A stretch of DNA of 64,000 bases from Curtobacterium sp. UNCCL20 (GTDB lineage Bacteria; Actinomycetota; Actinomycetes; Actinomycetales; Microbacteriaceae), in the NCBI RefSeq assembly GCF_900101675.1, contig NZ_FNKG01000001.1, forward strand, positions 1,409,378-1,473,377. Direction: 5' to 3'. Position numbers and translations under genes: made by a program. Under the pieces are notes generated by a model. The model saw only the letters and a program-made list of their open reading frames with translations, was not told the DNA's origin and made no database searches. Positions 18,642-26,422 of this stretch are shown here, one piece after another (positions within the stretch are counted from its first letter, which is position 1; each line of letters opens with the position of its first letter).

Positions 18642-20099
18642 TCAGTGCGTCGAGGGTTCCTGCTCGACCTCGCGACGGTCGTCGTCCGACCACAGCGTGT
18701 GGAACGTGCCGTCCTTGTCGATGCGCTGGTAGGTGTGCGCGCCGAAGAAGTCGCGCTGCCCCTGGAGGAGCGCAGCGGGCAGGCGCTCGGATGCGAGCGA
18801 GTCGAAGTACGACAGCGCTGACGAGAAGCCCGGCGCCGGGATCCCGGACGCGGCTGCAATGCCGACGATGCGACGCCATGCCGCTTCGCCCTCGGCGACC
18901 GCGTTCGCGAAGTACGGGTCCACCAACAGCGATTCGAGCTTCGGGTTCTTGTCGTACGCCTCGACGATGCGGTTGAGGAACTGGGCGCGGATGATGCAGC
19001 CGCCGCGCCAGATCTTCGCGATGTTGCCGAGGTTGATGTCCCAGCCGTACTCCTTGGCTCCGGCGATGATGAGGTCGAAGCCCTGCGCGTACGCGACGAC
19101 CTTCGATGCGTACAGCGCGGCGCGGACGTCGTCGGCGAAGGTGTCCGGCACCTCGGCGATCGACGGACGGTTCTGCACCGACTCCTGCACGGCGGCGCGC
19201 TGCGTCGGCTTCGACGACACCGCGCGCGCGAACACCGCTTCACCGATGCCCGACACCGGGATCCCCAGGCCGACCGCGTTCTGCACGGTCCACACGCCGG
19301 TGCCCTTCGAGCCGGCTTCGTCGCGGATGACGTCGACGAGCGGCTTGCCGGTGTCGGCGTCCTGCTGCTTGAGGACCTCACCGGTGATCTCGATCAGGTA
19401 GGACTCGAGGTCGCCCTTGTTCCACTCGTCGAACACCTTCACGAGGTCCTCGACGGAGAGCCCGCCGACACGACGGAGCAGGTCGTAGGACTCGGCGATG
19501 AGCTGCATGTCGGCGTACTCGATGCCGTTGTGCACCATCTTCACGAAGTGCCCGGCTCCGTCGGTGCCGATGTGGGTCACACAGGGCTCGCCCTCGGCGA
19601 CCGCGGCGATCGACTTGAGGATCGGACCCAGGGTCTCCCAGGCTTCCTTCGACCCGCCGGGCATGATCGACGGACCCTTCAGGGCACCCTCTTCACCGCC
19701 GGAGATGCCGGTGCCGACGAAGTTCAGGCCCTTCTCGCGCAGGTCGTGCTCGCGGCGGATGGTGTCGTGGAAGTTCGCGTTGCCGCCGTCGACGATGATG
19801 TCGCCGGGTTCGAACTTCTCGGCGAGCTGCGAGATGACCGCGTCGGTGCCCTTGCCGGCCTGCACCATGATGATCGCCGTGCGGGGCTTCGAGAGCGACA
19901 CGACGAAGTCGTCGATGTCCTCCGAGGCGATGAACCCGGCGTCGCCGTGCTCGTTCATGAGTTCCTCGGTGCGGGCGTAGGTGCGGTTGTAGACCGCGAC
20001 CGTGTTGCCCTCTCGCGACGCGAGGTTCCGCGCGAGGTTCGAACCCATGACTGCGAGGCCGACGACCCCGATGTTCGCCTGACCACTGTTGTCTGCCAC
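18642..20099 (-). CDS. gnd: 6-phosphogluconate dehydrogenase, decarboxylating (NADP type)
   Basis: A 485-residue enzyme that oxidises 6-phosphogluconate to ribulose 5-phosphate and CO2 with NADP. GLAVMGSNLARN is the coenzyme motif, FVGTGISGGEEGA the substrate loop, and KMVHNGIEY carries the catalytic Lys. Length matches the long homodimeric class. The start is GTG 20099 with AAAGGAG 5 bases upstream. It is divergent from gntK, whose product is its substrate. The upstream leader holds seven 15-base palindromic repeats. Confidence 0.96.
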   Translation of the reverse strand: MADNSGQANIGVVGLAVMGSNLARNLASREGNTVAVYNRTYARTEELMNEHGDAGFIASEDIDDFVVSLSKPRTAIIMVQAGKGTDAVISQLAEKFEPGDIIVDGGNANFHDTIRREHDLREKGLNFVGTGISGGEEGALKGPSIMPGGSKEAWETLGPILKSIAAVAEGEPCVTHIGTDGAGHFVKMVHNGIEYADMQLIAESYDLLRRVGGLSVEDLVKVFDEWNKGDLESYLIEITGEVLKQQDADTGKPLVDVIRDEAGSKGTGVWTVQNAVGLGIPVSGIGEAVFARAVSSKPTQRAAVQESVQNRPSIAEVPDTFADDVRAALYASKVVAYAQGFDLIIAGAKEYGWDINLGNIAKIWRGGCIIRAQFLNRIVEAYDKNPKLESLLVDPYFANAVAEGEAAWRRIVGIAAASGIPAPGFSSALSYFDSLASERLPAALLQGQRDFFGAHTYQRIDKDGTFHTLWSDDDRREVEQEPSTH

Positions 20100-20120
20100 G
20101 AAGGTCTCCTTTGTCCTGAC

Positions 20121-20225
20121 GGTGCCGCACCCTGCGGTGCCGCACCGTGCGGTGCAGCATCCTGCGGTGCCGCACCGTGCGATGCAGCACCCTGCGGTGC
20201 CGCACAGTGCGGTGCGGCACCTGAC
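20121..20225. repeat. seven-copy 15-bp palindromic tandem array in the gnd leader
   Basis: Units begin at 20121, 20136, 20151, 20166, 20181, 20196 and 20211, consensus GGTGCCGCACCCTGC. GGTGCCGCACC and its near relatives are self-complementary, so each unit can form a hairpin or pair with its neighbour. The array begins 22 bases upstream of the gnd start codon and right behind its ribosome site. Confidence 0.9.
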
Positions 20226-20306
20226 GTTTCCCGCACCAACCTACGGTCGGCGCCCTGGGACCGCACGGCTGTTACGGCAACTGGGGATGACTGTTCACGG
20301 GACCAA

Positions 20307-20312
20307 TACTGT
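20307..20312 (+). promoter_or_regulatory. -10 box for gntK, leaderless
   Basis: TACTGT (with AATACT two bases to the left) ends 6 bases before ATG 20319. The GGAGGG directly touching the ATG is too close to act as a ribosome site. Confidence 0.5.
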
Positions 20313-20318
20313 GGAGGG

Positions 20319-20858
20319 ATGACCGAGAGCGACGTCCTCCCGCCCGTGCTCGTGATGGGGGTCTCCGGCTCCGGCAAGTCGACGATCGGCCAGTCCCTCG
20401 CGGACGCGCTGGCGGCGCGTGGCGAGCCGTGCGTCTTCGTCGACGCCGACGACCTGCACCCCGCCGCGAACAAGGAGAAGATGCGGCAGGGCGTGCCGCT
20501 GACCGACGAGGACCGGTGGCCGTGGCTCGCCGCCTGCGCGGCGCGTATCGCTGAGGTCGAGGACTCGGGCAGCCGCTGCGTGATGGCGAACTCCGCCCTC
20601 AAGCGCGTCTACCGCGACCGGCTCCGCGAGAGCGCTCCTGGCCTCGTGATCGCGTTCCTCGACGGGTCGCGCGAGCTCATCGCCGAGCGCCAGTCGCACC
20701 GCCACCACGAGTACATGCCGAACACGCTGCTCGACTCGCAGTTCGCGACGCTGGAGCGCCCGCAGCCGGACGAGGCCGCCGTCGCCGTGTCGATCGAGGG
20801 GTCGGTCGACGACACGGTGGCGACGATCCTCGCCGCGCTGTCGGTCACTTCCGGCTGA
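20319..20858 (+). CDS. gntK: gluconokinase
   Basis: A 179-residue P-loop kinase that phosphorylates gluconate to 6-phosphogluconate, the substrate of Gnd encoded divergently next door. GVSGSGKST is the Walker A motif. FVDADDLHP and MRQGVPLTDEDRWPWL are signature stretches of GntK. The start ATG 20319 is just behind a -10 box. The 3' end overlaps the convergent SHOCT gene by 14 bases, so the two genes share no terminator space. Confidence 0.95.
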   Translation: MTESDVLPPVLVMGVSGSGKSTIGQSLADALAARGEPCVFVDADDLHPAANKEKMRQGVPLTDEDRWPWLAACAARIAEVEDSGSRCVMANSALKRVYRDRLRESAPGLVIAFLDGSRELIAERQSHRHHEYMPNTLLDSQFATLERPQPDEAAVAVSIEGSVDDTVATILAALSVTSG

Positions 20859-21084
20859 GCTCGGACAGTCGCGCCCGGTACTCCTCGGCGTCGATGTCGC
20901 CGCGTGCGAAGCGGTCGGCGAGCACCGATCGTGCATCGGAGCGCGCCCGCCAGCTTCCCCGTCGAGCGACCCCGAACACCAGGAAGACGACGAGGAACGC
21001 GAAGAAGAAGAACGCGGGGAAGACGAAGAACGGGAACCCGCCGCCGTGCCAGTACGGCGCGGTCGCTGCGATGGTGGTGAGCAT
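20845..21084 (-). CDS. small SHOCT-domain membrane protein
   Basis: 79 residues. A very hydrophobic, Phe-rich segment (PFFVFPAFFFFAFLVVFLVF, about 18-37) anchors the protein. A SHOCT motif follows (VLADRFARGDIDAEEYRARL, about 54-75), a short helical module found at the ends of many bacterial membrane proteins. ATG 21084 has a perfect AGGAGGT site. It is divergent from the two-component operon at 21301, and the palindrome at 21224-21241 lies in the shared promoter gap, so it may belong to the same regulon. Confidence 0.85.
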   Translation of the reverse strand: MLTTIAATAPYWHGGGFPFFVFPAFFFFAFLVVFLVFGVARRGSWRARSDARSVLADRFARGDIDAEEYRARLSELSRK

Positions 21085-21135
21085 GGGGACCTCCTGAGGT
21101 CGGTTTCGGTGCCGCTGTCGCGACACTGCAACGAT

Positions 21136-21151
21136 CCGGCCTGGAGGCACG
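21136..21151. repeat. half copy of the dispersed palindrome
   Basis: CCGGCCTGGAGGCACG, matching the left arm of the copy at 58844. No clear second arm follows. Confidence 0.6.
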
Positions 21152-21223
21152 TCACGCGTCCGCCGGTCGGCCCCACTTCCGGCTGCTCCCGCAGTCGTAG
21201 AGAGGCGCCTCCTCCACAGGGTC

Positions 21224-21241
21224 CTACTCCCGGGGGAGTAG
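21224..21241. promoter_or_regulatory. palindromic operator candidate for the two-component regulator
   Basis: CTACTCCC-GG-GGGAGTAG has perfect 8-base arms. Its centre is about 68 bases upstream of the predicted start of the histidine kinase transcript, a usual place for an activator site. It also lies in the promoter region of the divergent SHOCT gene. Confidence 0.55.
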
Positions 21242-21287
21242 TCCGCAGGTCGTGCTGCCGTCCGATGTCGAGCGCGTCGGCCGACCC

Positions 21288-21293
21288 TAGGCT
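21288..21293 (+). promoter_or_regulatory. -10 box for the histidine kinase gene, leaderless
   Basis: TAGGCT ends 7 bases before ATG 21301; no ribosome site is present. Confidence 0.5.
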
Positions 21294-21300
21294 CTGCTGC

Positions 21301-22647
21301 ATGGACACCGCACCGACCGCCGAGGACCCGCTGGCGACCGACGCCCGCTGGCGCGGCCGTCGTCGGTTCGCCCGCGTCGGCCGTGTGCTGCCCGTGGCAC
21401 TCGTGCAGATCGTCGGAACGCTCCTGGCCTCCCGGTTCGCCACCGACGGTGCGGGCAGTGGTCCGCCGTGGATGCGCCAGCCAGTCGGCACCGTCATCGA
21501 CGCCGTCCACCTCGGACCGCTCGCGCTCGTGCTCCTCGTCGCCGGGGTGGTCGTCCTCCCGTGGCGTTGGCGATGGCCCCGCGCGGTGCTCGTCGTCACC
21601 CTCGCCACGACGATCGGCTACGCCCTGGTCGTCAGTCCGCGAGGTCCGTTCGTCGCAGCGCTGACGATGGCGCTCGCGAACGCCTGGCTCCGCGGACACC
21701 GGTGGACGGTGACTGCCGTTGCGACGATCAGTGTCGCGGTGCTCCCGACGGCGGACGTCCAGCTCGGCCGTGCACCGGCGCCCGACCTCAGCACCGTGCT
21801 GCTCGCGTTCGCGTGGGTCACGGTGACGATCGCGGTGTCCGAGCTGATCCGCGTCCGGTTCGAGCGGGTCGCCGAGCGTCACCGCCAGCGGGTCGAGGCC
21901 GATCGCCGCCGCGCCGGGGACGAGCGCGTCCGGATCGCCCGCGAACTGCACGATTCGGTCGCCCACAGCATGTCCCTCATCAACCTGCAGGCCGGTGTCG
22001 CTCTGCATCTGAGTCCTGGCCTGCCCGAGCAGACCCGCGAGTCACTCGCGAACATCCGCGATTCCAGCCGCGACGCCCTCGTCGAGCTCCGGACGATCCT
22101 CGGTGTGCTCCGTGCGGTCGACGTCCCACCGGGCACCGGCGGTGGGCAGCGGGACGGCGACGGCGCGCACGAGCGGAACCCGACCCCCGGCCTCGACCGT
22201 CTGCACGCCCTGGTCGAGCGTGCGCGCGCGGCCGGCGTCGACATCGACGTGACCATCACGGGGAACCCGGCGGCCGTCGGTGGCGTGACCGACCGCAATG
22301 CCTTCCGCATCATCCAGGAGTCCGTGACGAACGTCATGAAGCACGCGCCCGGGCACCGCGCAGACGTCGCGGTGACGATCGGACCGGACGTCGTCGACCT
22401 CGTCGTCGAGGACCGACCTGCCCGCCACGACAACGAGGCGTCCACGCCGGTGGTGCTGGGCCCGACCGGCAACGGCATCATCGGCATGCGGGAACGTGCG
22501 GTCGCCGTCGGCGGCACCCTGCAGGCCGGGCCGACGACGAGCGGCGGCTGGCGTGTGGCGGCACGGCTCCCCGTCATCGCCGCTGACGCCGATGCCGATG
22601 CCGACGCAGACGCCACGGCCACCGCCACCGACGGGGACCGACCATGA
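21301..22647 (+). CDS. sensor histidine kinase (NarL/HPK7 type)
   Basis: A 448-residue kinase. About four to five transmembrane segments span residues 28-185. The HisKA_3 dimerisation domain has RIARELHDSVAHS with the phospho-acceptor His at about 217. The ATPase domain shows the N box QESVTNVMKHAPG and the G box GNGIIGMRERA. The last 20 residues are an Asp-Ala, Thr-Ala repeat made by short tandem repeats (22583-22630), probably dispensable. The stop overlaps the start of the response regulator (ATGA), so the pair is co-expressed. The signal is unknown. Confidence 0.92.
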   Translation: MDTAPTAEDPLATDARWRGRRRFARVGRVLPVALVQIVGTLLASRFATDGAGSGPPWMRQPVGTVIDAVHLGPLALVLLVAGVVVLPWRWRWPRAVLVVTLATTIGYALVVSPRGPFVAALTMALANAWLRGHRWTVTAVATISVAVLPTADVQLGRAPAPDLSTVLLAFAWVTVTIAVSELIRVRFERVAERHRQRVEADRRRAGDERVRIARELHDSVAHSMSLINLQAGVALHLSPGLPEQTRESLANIRDSSRDALVELRTILGVLRAVDVPPGTGGGQRDGDGAHERNPTPGLDRLHALVERARAAGVDIDVTITGNPAAVGGVTDRNAFRIIQESVTNVMKHAPGHRADVAVTIGPDVVDLVVEDRPARHDNEASTPVVLGPTGNGIIGMRERAVAVGGTLQAGPTTSGGWRVAARLPVIAADADADADADATATATDGDRP

Positions 22648-23336
22648 CCGCGCTCTCCGCCCTCCCTGACCCGATCCGGGTGGTCCTCGTCGACGACCAG
22701 GTCCTGGTCCGCGCCGGACTCCGCGCGCTCGTCGACGCCGAGCCCGGCATGACCGTCGTCGGCGAAGCAGGCGACGGCGACGCCGCGGTCGAAGCCGTCC
22801 GGGCCGAGCGCCCCGACGTCGTGCTCATGGACATCCGGATGCCCGGCACCGACGGACTCGCCGCCACCCAGCGGATCTCCGCCGACCCGGACCTCGCGGG
22901 CGCGCACGTGGTCATCCTGACGACCTTCGAAGAGGACGACTACGTGTTCGAGGCGATCCGCGGCGGCGCTGCCGGCTTCCTCGTGAAGGACACCGAGCCC
23001 GCCGAACTCCTCCGGGCGATCCGCACCGTCGTCGCCGGTGACTCCCTGCTCTCGCCGCGGGCCACCCGCTCCCTCATCGAGGCGTACGCGACCCACGCGA
23101 AGCCGACCGCCCTCGCGCCCGAACTCGGCGTGCTCACCGACCGCGAGCGCCAGGTGATGCAGCTCGTCGCCGTCGGGATGACGAACGCCGAGATCGCGGA
23201 ACGCCTCTTCGTCAGCCCGATGACCACGAAGACCCACGTCTCCCGCGCCATGATCAAACTCGGAGCCCGCGACCGCGCCCAGCTGGTCGTCTTCGCCTAC
23301 GAGACCGGCCTCGTCACCCCGGGGTGGCGCCCCTGA
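22644..23336 (+). CDS. response regulator, NarL/LuxR family
   Basis: A 230-residue two-domain regulator. The receiver has the acidic pair at 17-18 and the phospho-acceptor Asp at about 63 in LMDIRMPG, with FLVKDTEP carrying the conserved Lys. The C-terminal LuxR helix-turn-helix reads LTDRERQVMQLVAVGMTNAE and FVSPMTTKTHVS. Coupled to the kinase at 21301. The palindrome at 21224-21241 is a good candidate for its binding site. Confidence 0.94.
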   Translation: MTALSALPDPIRVVLVDDQVLVRAGLRALVDAEPGMTVVGEAGDGDAAVEAVRAERPDVVLMDIRMPGTDGLAATQRISADPDLAGAHVVILTTFEEDDYVFEAIRGGAAGFLVKDTEPAELLRAIRTVVAGDSLLSPRATRSLIEAYATHAKPTALAPELGVLTDRERQVMQLVAVGMTNAEIAERLFVSPMTTKTHVSRAMIKLGARDRAQLVVFAYETGLVTPGWRP

Positions 23337-23396
23337 TGACGGCTGCGTGCGACCTGCGGGCGGTCAGCGCCGTGGAGTCACCCGCCGCCCGGCGCT

Positions 23397-23452
23397 TGGC
23401 AACAGGTGGCAACAGCTGGCAACAGCTGCGGTACCGGTTGCTCCCGAGTTGC
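23397..23452. promoter_or_regulatory. cluster of LacI-type half-sites in front of the TIM-barrel gene
   Basis: TGGCAAC occurs three times at exact 10-base spacing (23397, 23407, 23417), placing all on one DNA face. GGTTGC (23436) and GTTGC (23448) follow in the opposite direction. The same half-sites make up the operator at 27564-27599, which suggests control by the LacI-family protein encoded at 26423-27457. Confidence 0.6.
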
Positions 23453-23460
23453 ATGAACGC

Positions 23461-24249
23461 ATGTCGTTCACGGGATTCGGCGTCGTCGCCGGAGCAGAAC
23501 TGACCGACGCCGTCCGTCGGGCCGGTGCCGATCACGTCGAGCCGTCGATCGCCGGCAACCTCGTCGTCCGCGACGGGCCGGGCTGGGCGCTCGCCGGGTC
23601 GTACTCGGGGCAGCGCTTCCCATCGTTCGCGGTCCTCGTCCCCGGGGACCTCCCGTTGCTGACGGGGGAGCCGGGTACGGTTCGGCAGTACTTCGAGTCG
23701 GTGCTCCCGCTCGTCCACTCGGTCGCGGACCCCGGGGCCACGATCGTGTTCGGCTCCGGTACGGCGCGGCGGGTGCCGGAGGGCATGCCGACCGACGAGG
23801 GACGACGCCGGTTCGCCGAGGTCGTCCGCACCGCGCGTGACGTCGCCGCCGAGCACGACCTCCGCGTCGTCGTCGAACCACTCAGCCGCGCCGAGACGAA
23901 CCTGCTCCACACCGTTGCCGAGACCGTGGCGTTCCTCGACGACGCCGGCATCGACGGGGTGGGCGTGGTCGCGGACCTGTTCCACATCCGGAACGAGGGC
24001 GAACCGCTCGAGGTCGTCGGCGCGTACGGACACCGCATCGGCCACGTGCACCTCAGCGACCCGGATCGACAACCGCCGGGCACGGTCGACGACGTCTGGC
24101 GCACCTTCCTCGACATCGTGCACGAGGGCGGCTACGGCGGTTCGGTGTCGCTCGAGTGCCGGTGGTCTCCCGACGTCGACGACGCCGAGGTGCAGATCCG
24201 CAGCGCCCTCGGACGCGTCCGCGATGCCGGTGGCATCCTCGTGTCATGA
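23461..24249 (+). CDS. sugar isomerase/epimerase-like TIM-barrel protein
   Basis: A 262-residue xylose-isomerase-like TIM barrel. Metal-ligand motifs EPLSRAETNL, VADLFHIRNEGE and HVHLSDPDR match the AP endonuclease 2 / sugar epimerase superfamily. ATG 23461 lies directly behind the half-site cluster and no strong ribosome site is visible. The gene is coupled to the GNAT gene by ATGA. The shared operator ties it to the uronate island, so its substrate may be a uronate-derived sugar; this is inference. Confidence 0.8.
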   Translation: MSFTGFGVVAGAELTDAVRRAGADHVEPSIAGNLVVRDGPGWALAGSYSGQRFPSFAVLVPGDLPLLTGEPGTVRQYFESVLPLVHSVADPGATIVFGSGTARRVPEGMPTDEGRRRFAEVVRTARDVAAEHDLRVVVEPLSRAETNLLHTVAETVAFLDDAGIDGVGVVADLFHIRNEGEPLEVVGAYGHRIGHVHLSDPDRQPPGTVDDVWRTFLDIVHEGGYGGSVSLECRWSPDVDDAEVQIRSALGRVRDAGGILVS

Positions 24250-24830
24250 CGATCGACGTGCGGCCGGCGGCGTCCTTCGACGACGTCCGGACGATCGTCG
24301 GCCCGAAGCGCCCGGACGCGAACGTTTGCTGGTGCCTGAGCTACCGAATCCCGTCGAAGGAGAACCAGGCGCTCCGTGGGCCGGCCCGCGGTGAACGGGT
24401 CCGGGAGCTCCTCGCGGCCGACGTCCCCCCGGGTGTCCTCGCCTACGAGGGCCACGAGGTCGTGGGGTGGGCCGCAGTGCACCCGCGACCGGACACGACG
24501 TTCGCCCGGAACCGGAAGATCCCGCACCTCGATGCCCCCGACGACCGAGGCGTCTGGAGCGTCTGGTGTCTCCGGGTGCGTCCCGGTCACCGCGGCACCG
24601 GCATCTCGCACACGCTCCTGGCGGGCGCGGTCGAGTTCGCCCGTTCGAACGGTGCGCGAGTCGTCGAGGGGTACCCGGTCGACAACCGCGGCGCGAAGGT
24701 CGACCTGACGATGGCCTTCGTCGGCACCCGCTCGTTGTTCGAGGCGGCTGGGTTCGACCGTGCGGCGGCGACGACGTCCGTGCTGAACGGCTTCCCCCGG
24801 GTGCTCATGCGAAAAGTGCTCACCGCCTGA
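24246..24830 (+). CDS. GNAT family N-acetyltransferase
   Basis: A 194-residue acetyltransferase. WSVWCLRVRPGHRGTGISHT is the acetyl-CoA binding motif A (V-x-P-x-x-R-G-x-G). YEGHEVVGWAAVHPR is the preceding strand pair, and SLFEAAGFDRAA is the C-terminal motif. The N-terminal CWCLSYR is typical of a subgroup with two Cys residues near the start. The start overlaps the previous stop (ATGA). The substrate is unknown, and there is no evident link to sugar metabolism other than the operon. Confidence 0.85.
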   Translation: MTIDVRPAASFDDVRTIVGPKRPDANVCWCLSYRIPSKENQALRGPARGERVRELLAADVPPGVLAYEGHEVVGWAAVHPRPDTTFARNRKIPHLDAPDDRGVWSVWCLRVRPGHRGTGISHTLLAGAVEFARSNGARVVEGYPVDNRGAKVDLTMAFVGTRSLFEAAGFDRAAATTSVLNGFPRVLMRKVLTA

Positions 24831-24845
24831 CGCCCGCCGGCTCGA

Positions 24846-24875
24846 GGTCCGTCGGACCCGTGCGTCCGACGGACC
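24846..24875. terminator. two-way terminator between the GNAT gene and uxaC
   Basis: GGTCCGTCGGAC (24846-24857) and GTCCGACGGACC (24864-24875) are perfect 12-base arms with a 6-base loop, between convergent stops. From about 24897 to 24960 the sequence is a run of CACGCGCG-type repeats without coding signal. Confidence 0.75.
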
Positions 24876-24971
24876 CCGTGGGGCCACTCCGCGCGAACGC
24901 CAAGCGGACGATCGCCACGCGCGCGACCACCACGCGCGCGAATGCCACGCGCCACGCGCAACCCCCGCCCG

Positions 24972-26411
24972 TCAGAGCTTGAACGTCGCCCGCGGGATGT
25001 CCGACACGATGCGGCGCGCCGTCCGTACGGCGTCCTCCTCGGAGATCTGGTGCGTGACCACGAGCGACGCCAGGTACGCCGCGTCCGCCCGTCGCGCCAT
25101 GTCGTGCCGAGCGGGGATGGAGCAGTACGCGCGGGTGTCGTCGATGAACCCGGAGGTCTTCGTGAACGACGCCGAGTCGGTGATCGCGGACCGGTAGCGG
25201 CCGATCGCGGCGGGGGTGTCGATGAACCACCACGGAGCGCCGGCGTACACAGCGGGGTAGAAGCCGGCGAGGGGTCCGATCTCCCGCGAGAACACCGTCT
25301 CGTCGACGGTGAACAGCACGAGGTGGAAGCCGGGAGCGGTGCCGAACGACTCGAGCAGCGGACGGAGCGGCTGGGTGAACGACCCGACGGCGGGCAGGTC
25401 GTGCCCGGTGTCCGGCCCGAAGCGGTCGAGCGTCGGCGTGTGGTGGTTCCGCACGACGCCGGGGTGGAGCTGCATCACGAGGCCGTCCTCGACGCTCATC
25501 TCGGCCCAGCGGTAGAGCATGTCGTGCCGGTACGCGGTGGCGTCGGCGGGCGAGACCGACGCCGGGTCACAGAGTGCCGCAGCGTGGATGCGCTGTCGCG
25601 ACTCCGCGGACAGCGGCGTCGAACCGGGGTCGATGACCCCGGTGTCGGTGGCGGTCGCGCCGTGCTCGATGAAGTACTGGCGACGTGCGCGGAGCGCTGC
25701 CAGCAGGCCGTCGTGGGTGCCCGTGTCGATGCCGGCGGCCTCTCCGATGGACACGACCACGTGCCTCCAGTCCGGGCCCGACGGGTCGAACACGGCGTCC
25801 GCGCGGAAGGTGGGGACGACCCGACCGGTGAAGGTGGGGTCGGCGGCGAGCCGCGCGTGCGCGGCGAGGTCTGCGGTGGGGGAGTCGGTGGTCGCGAGGA
25901 CCTCGATGCCGAAGGCGTCGAAGAGGGCACGCGGCCGCATCTGCGGCTGCTGCAGCAGTTCGGCGATGTGGTCGTACTGCTCGTCCGCGTTCGCGGCCGA
26001 CGGCTGCTCCGTCAGCCCGAAGACGTCGTGTAGCTCCGTCTCGAACCAGTAGCGGACGGGGGTGCCGAGGAAGTCGTCCCAGTGCTCCGCCAGCTGCCTC
26101 CAGATCTGCCGGCCTGGAGGCGCGGGGTGCGTTCCGGACAGGTCGGCGCGACCCAGCGCCTCCAGTCCCACACCGTTCGCGTGCAGGAGCCGCAGCACGT
26201 AGTGGTCGGGCGTGATCAGCAGCGACGCGGGGTCGGCGAACGGTTGGTCGTCCGCGATGAGGGCCGCGTCGACGTGCCCGTGCGGGGAGATGATCGGCGC
26301 GTCCTTGACCGCTTCGTAGACGATCCTCGCGACGTCACGCGCGCCCGGGTCGGCGGCGAACAGCCGGTCGGGGTGCGGAGCGAGCGGGGTGGCGGTGCTG
26401 GTCTGGGTCAT
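24972..26411 (-). CDS. uxaC: glucuronate (uronate) isomerase
   Basis: A 479-residue amidohydrolase-superfamily enzyme that converts D-glucuronate to D-fructuronate (or galacturonate to tagaturonate). The metal motif SPHGHVD is near the N-terminus, and ATTDSPTADL, FRADAVFDPS and CSIPARHDMARR are conserved stretches. ATG 26411 has AAGGAG 7 bases upstream. It lies 11 bases after the LacI-family gene on the same strand, so the two are probably co-transcribed. A copy of the dispersed palindrome lies inside the gene at 26114-26165, in a stretch coding for the variable loop after HANGVG. Confidence 0.93.
   Translation of the reverse strand: MTQTSTATPLAPHPDRLFAADPGARDVARIVYEAVKDAPIISPHGHVDAALIADDQPFADPASLLITPDHYVLRLLHANGVGLEALGRADLSGTHPAPPGRQIWRQLAEHWDDFLGTPVRYWFETELHDVFGLTEQPSAANADEQYDHIAELLQQPQMRPRALFDAFGIEVLATTDSPTADLAAHARLAADPTFTGRVVPTFRADAVFDPSGPDWRHVVVSIGEAAGIDTGTHDGLLAALRARRQYFIEHGATATDTGVIDPGSTPLSAESRQRIHAAALCDPASVSPADATAYRHDMLYRWAEMSVEDGLVMQLHPGVVRNHHTPTLDRFGPDTGHDLPAVGSFTQPLRPLLESFGTAPGFHLVLFTVDETVFSREIGPLAGFYPAVYAGAPWWFIDTPAAIGRYRSAITDSASFTKTSGFIDDTRAYCSIPARHDMARRADAAYLASLVVTHQISEEDAVRTARRIVSDIPRATFKL
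26114..26165. repeat. dispersed palindrome copy inside uxaC
   Basis: CTGGAGGCGC (26114-26123) and GCGCCTCCAG (26156-26165) are 10-base arms with a 32-base loop; GGC extends the left arm outward. It is fully within the uxaC reading frame, which stays open. Confidence 0.6.
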
Positions 26412-26422
26412 CGTCGACTCCT

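Noticed and set aside
20121..20225. 15-bp array considered as CRISPR or coding sequence
   Set aside because: No spacers between units, and the frames across it give only repetitive peptides (HPAVPHRAV) without a plausible gene.
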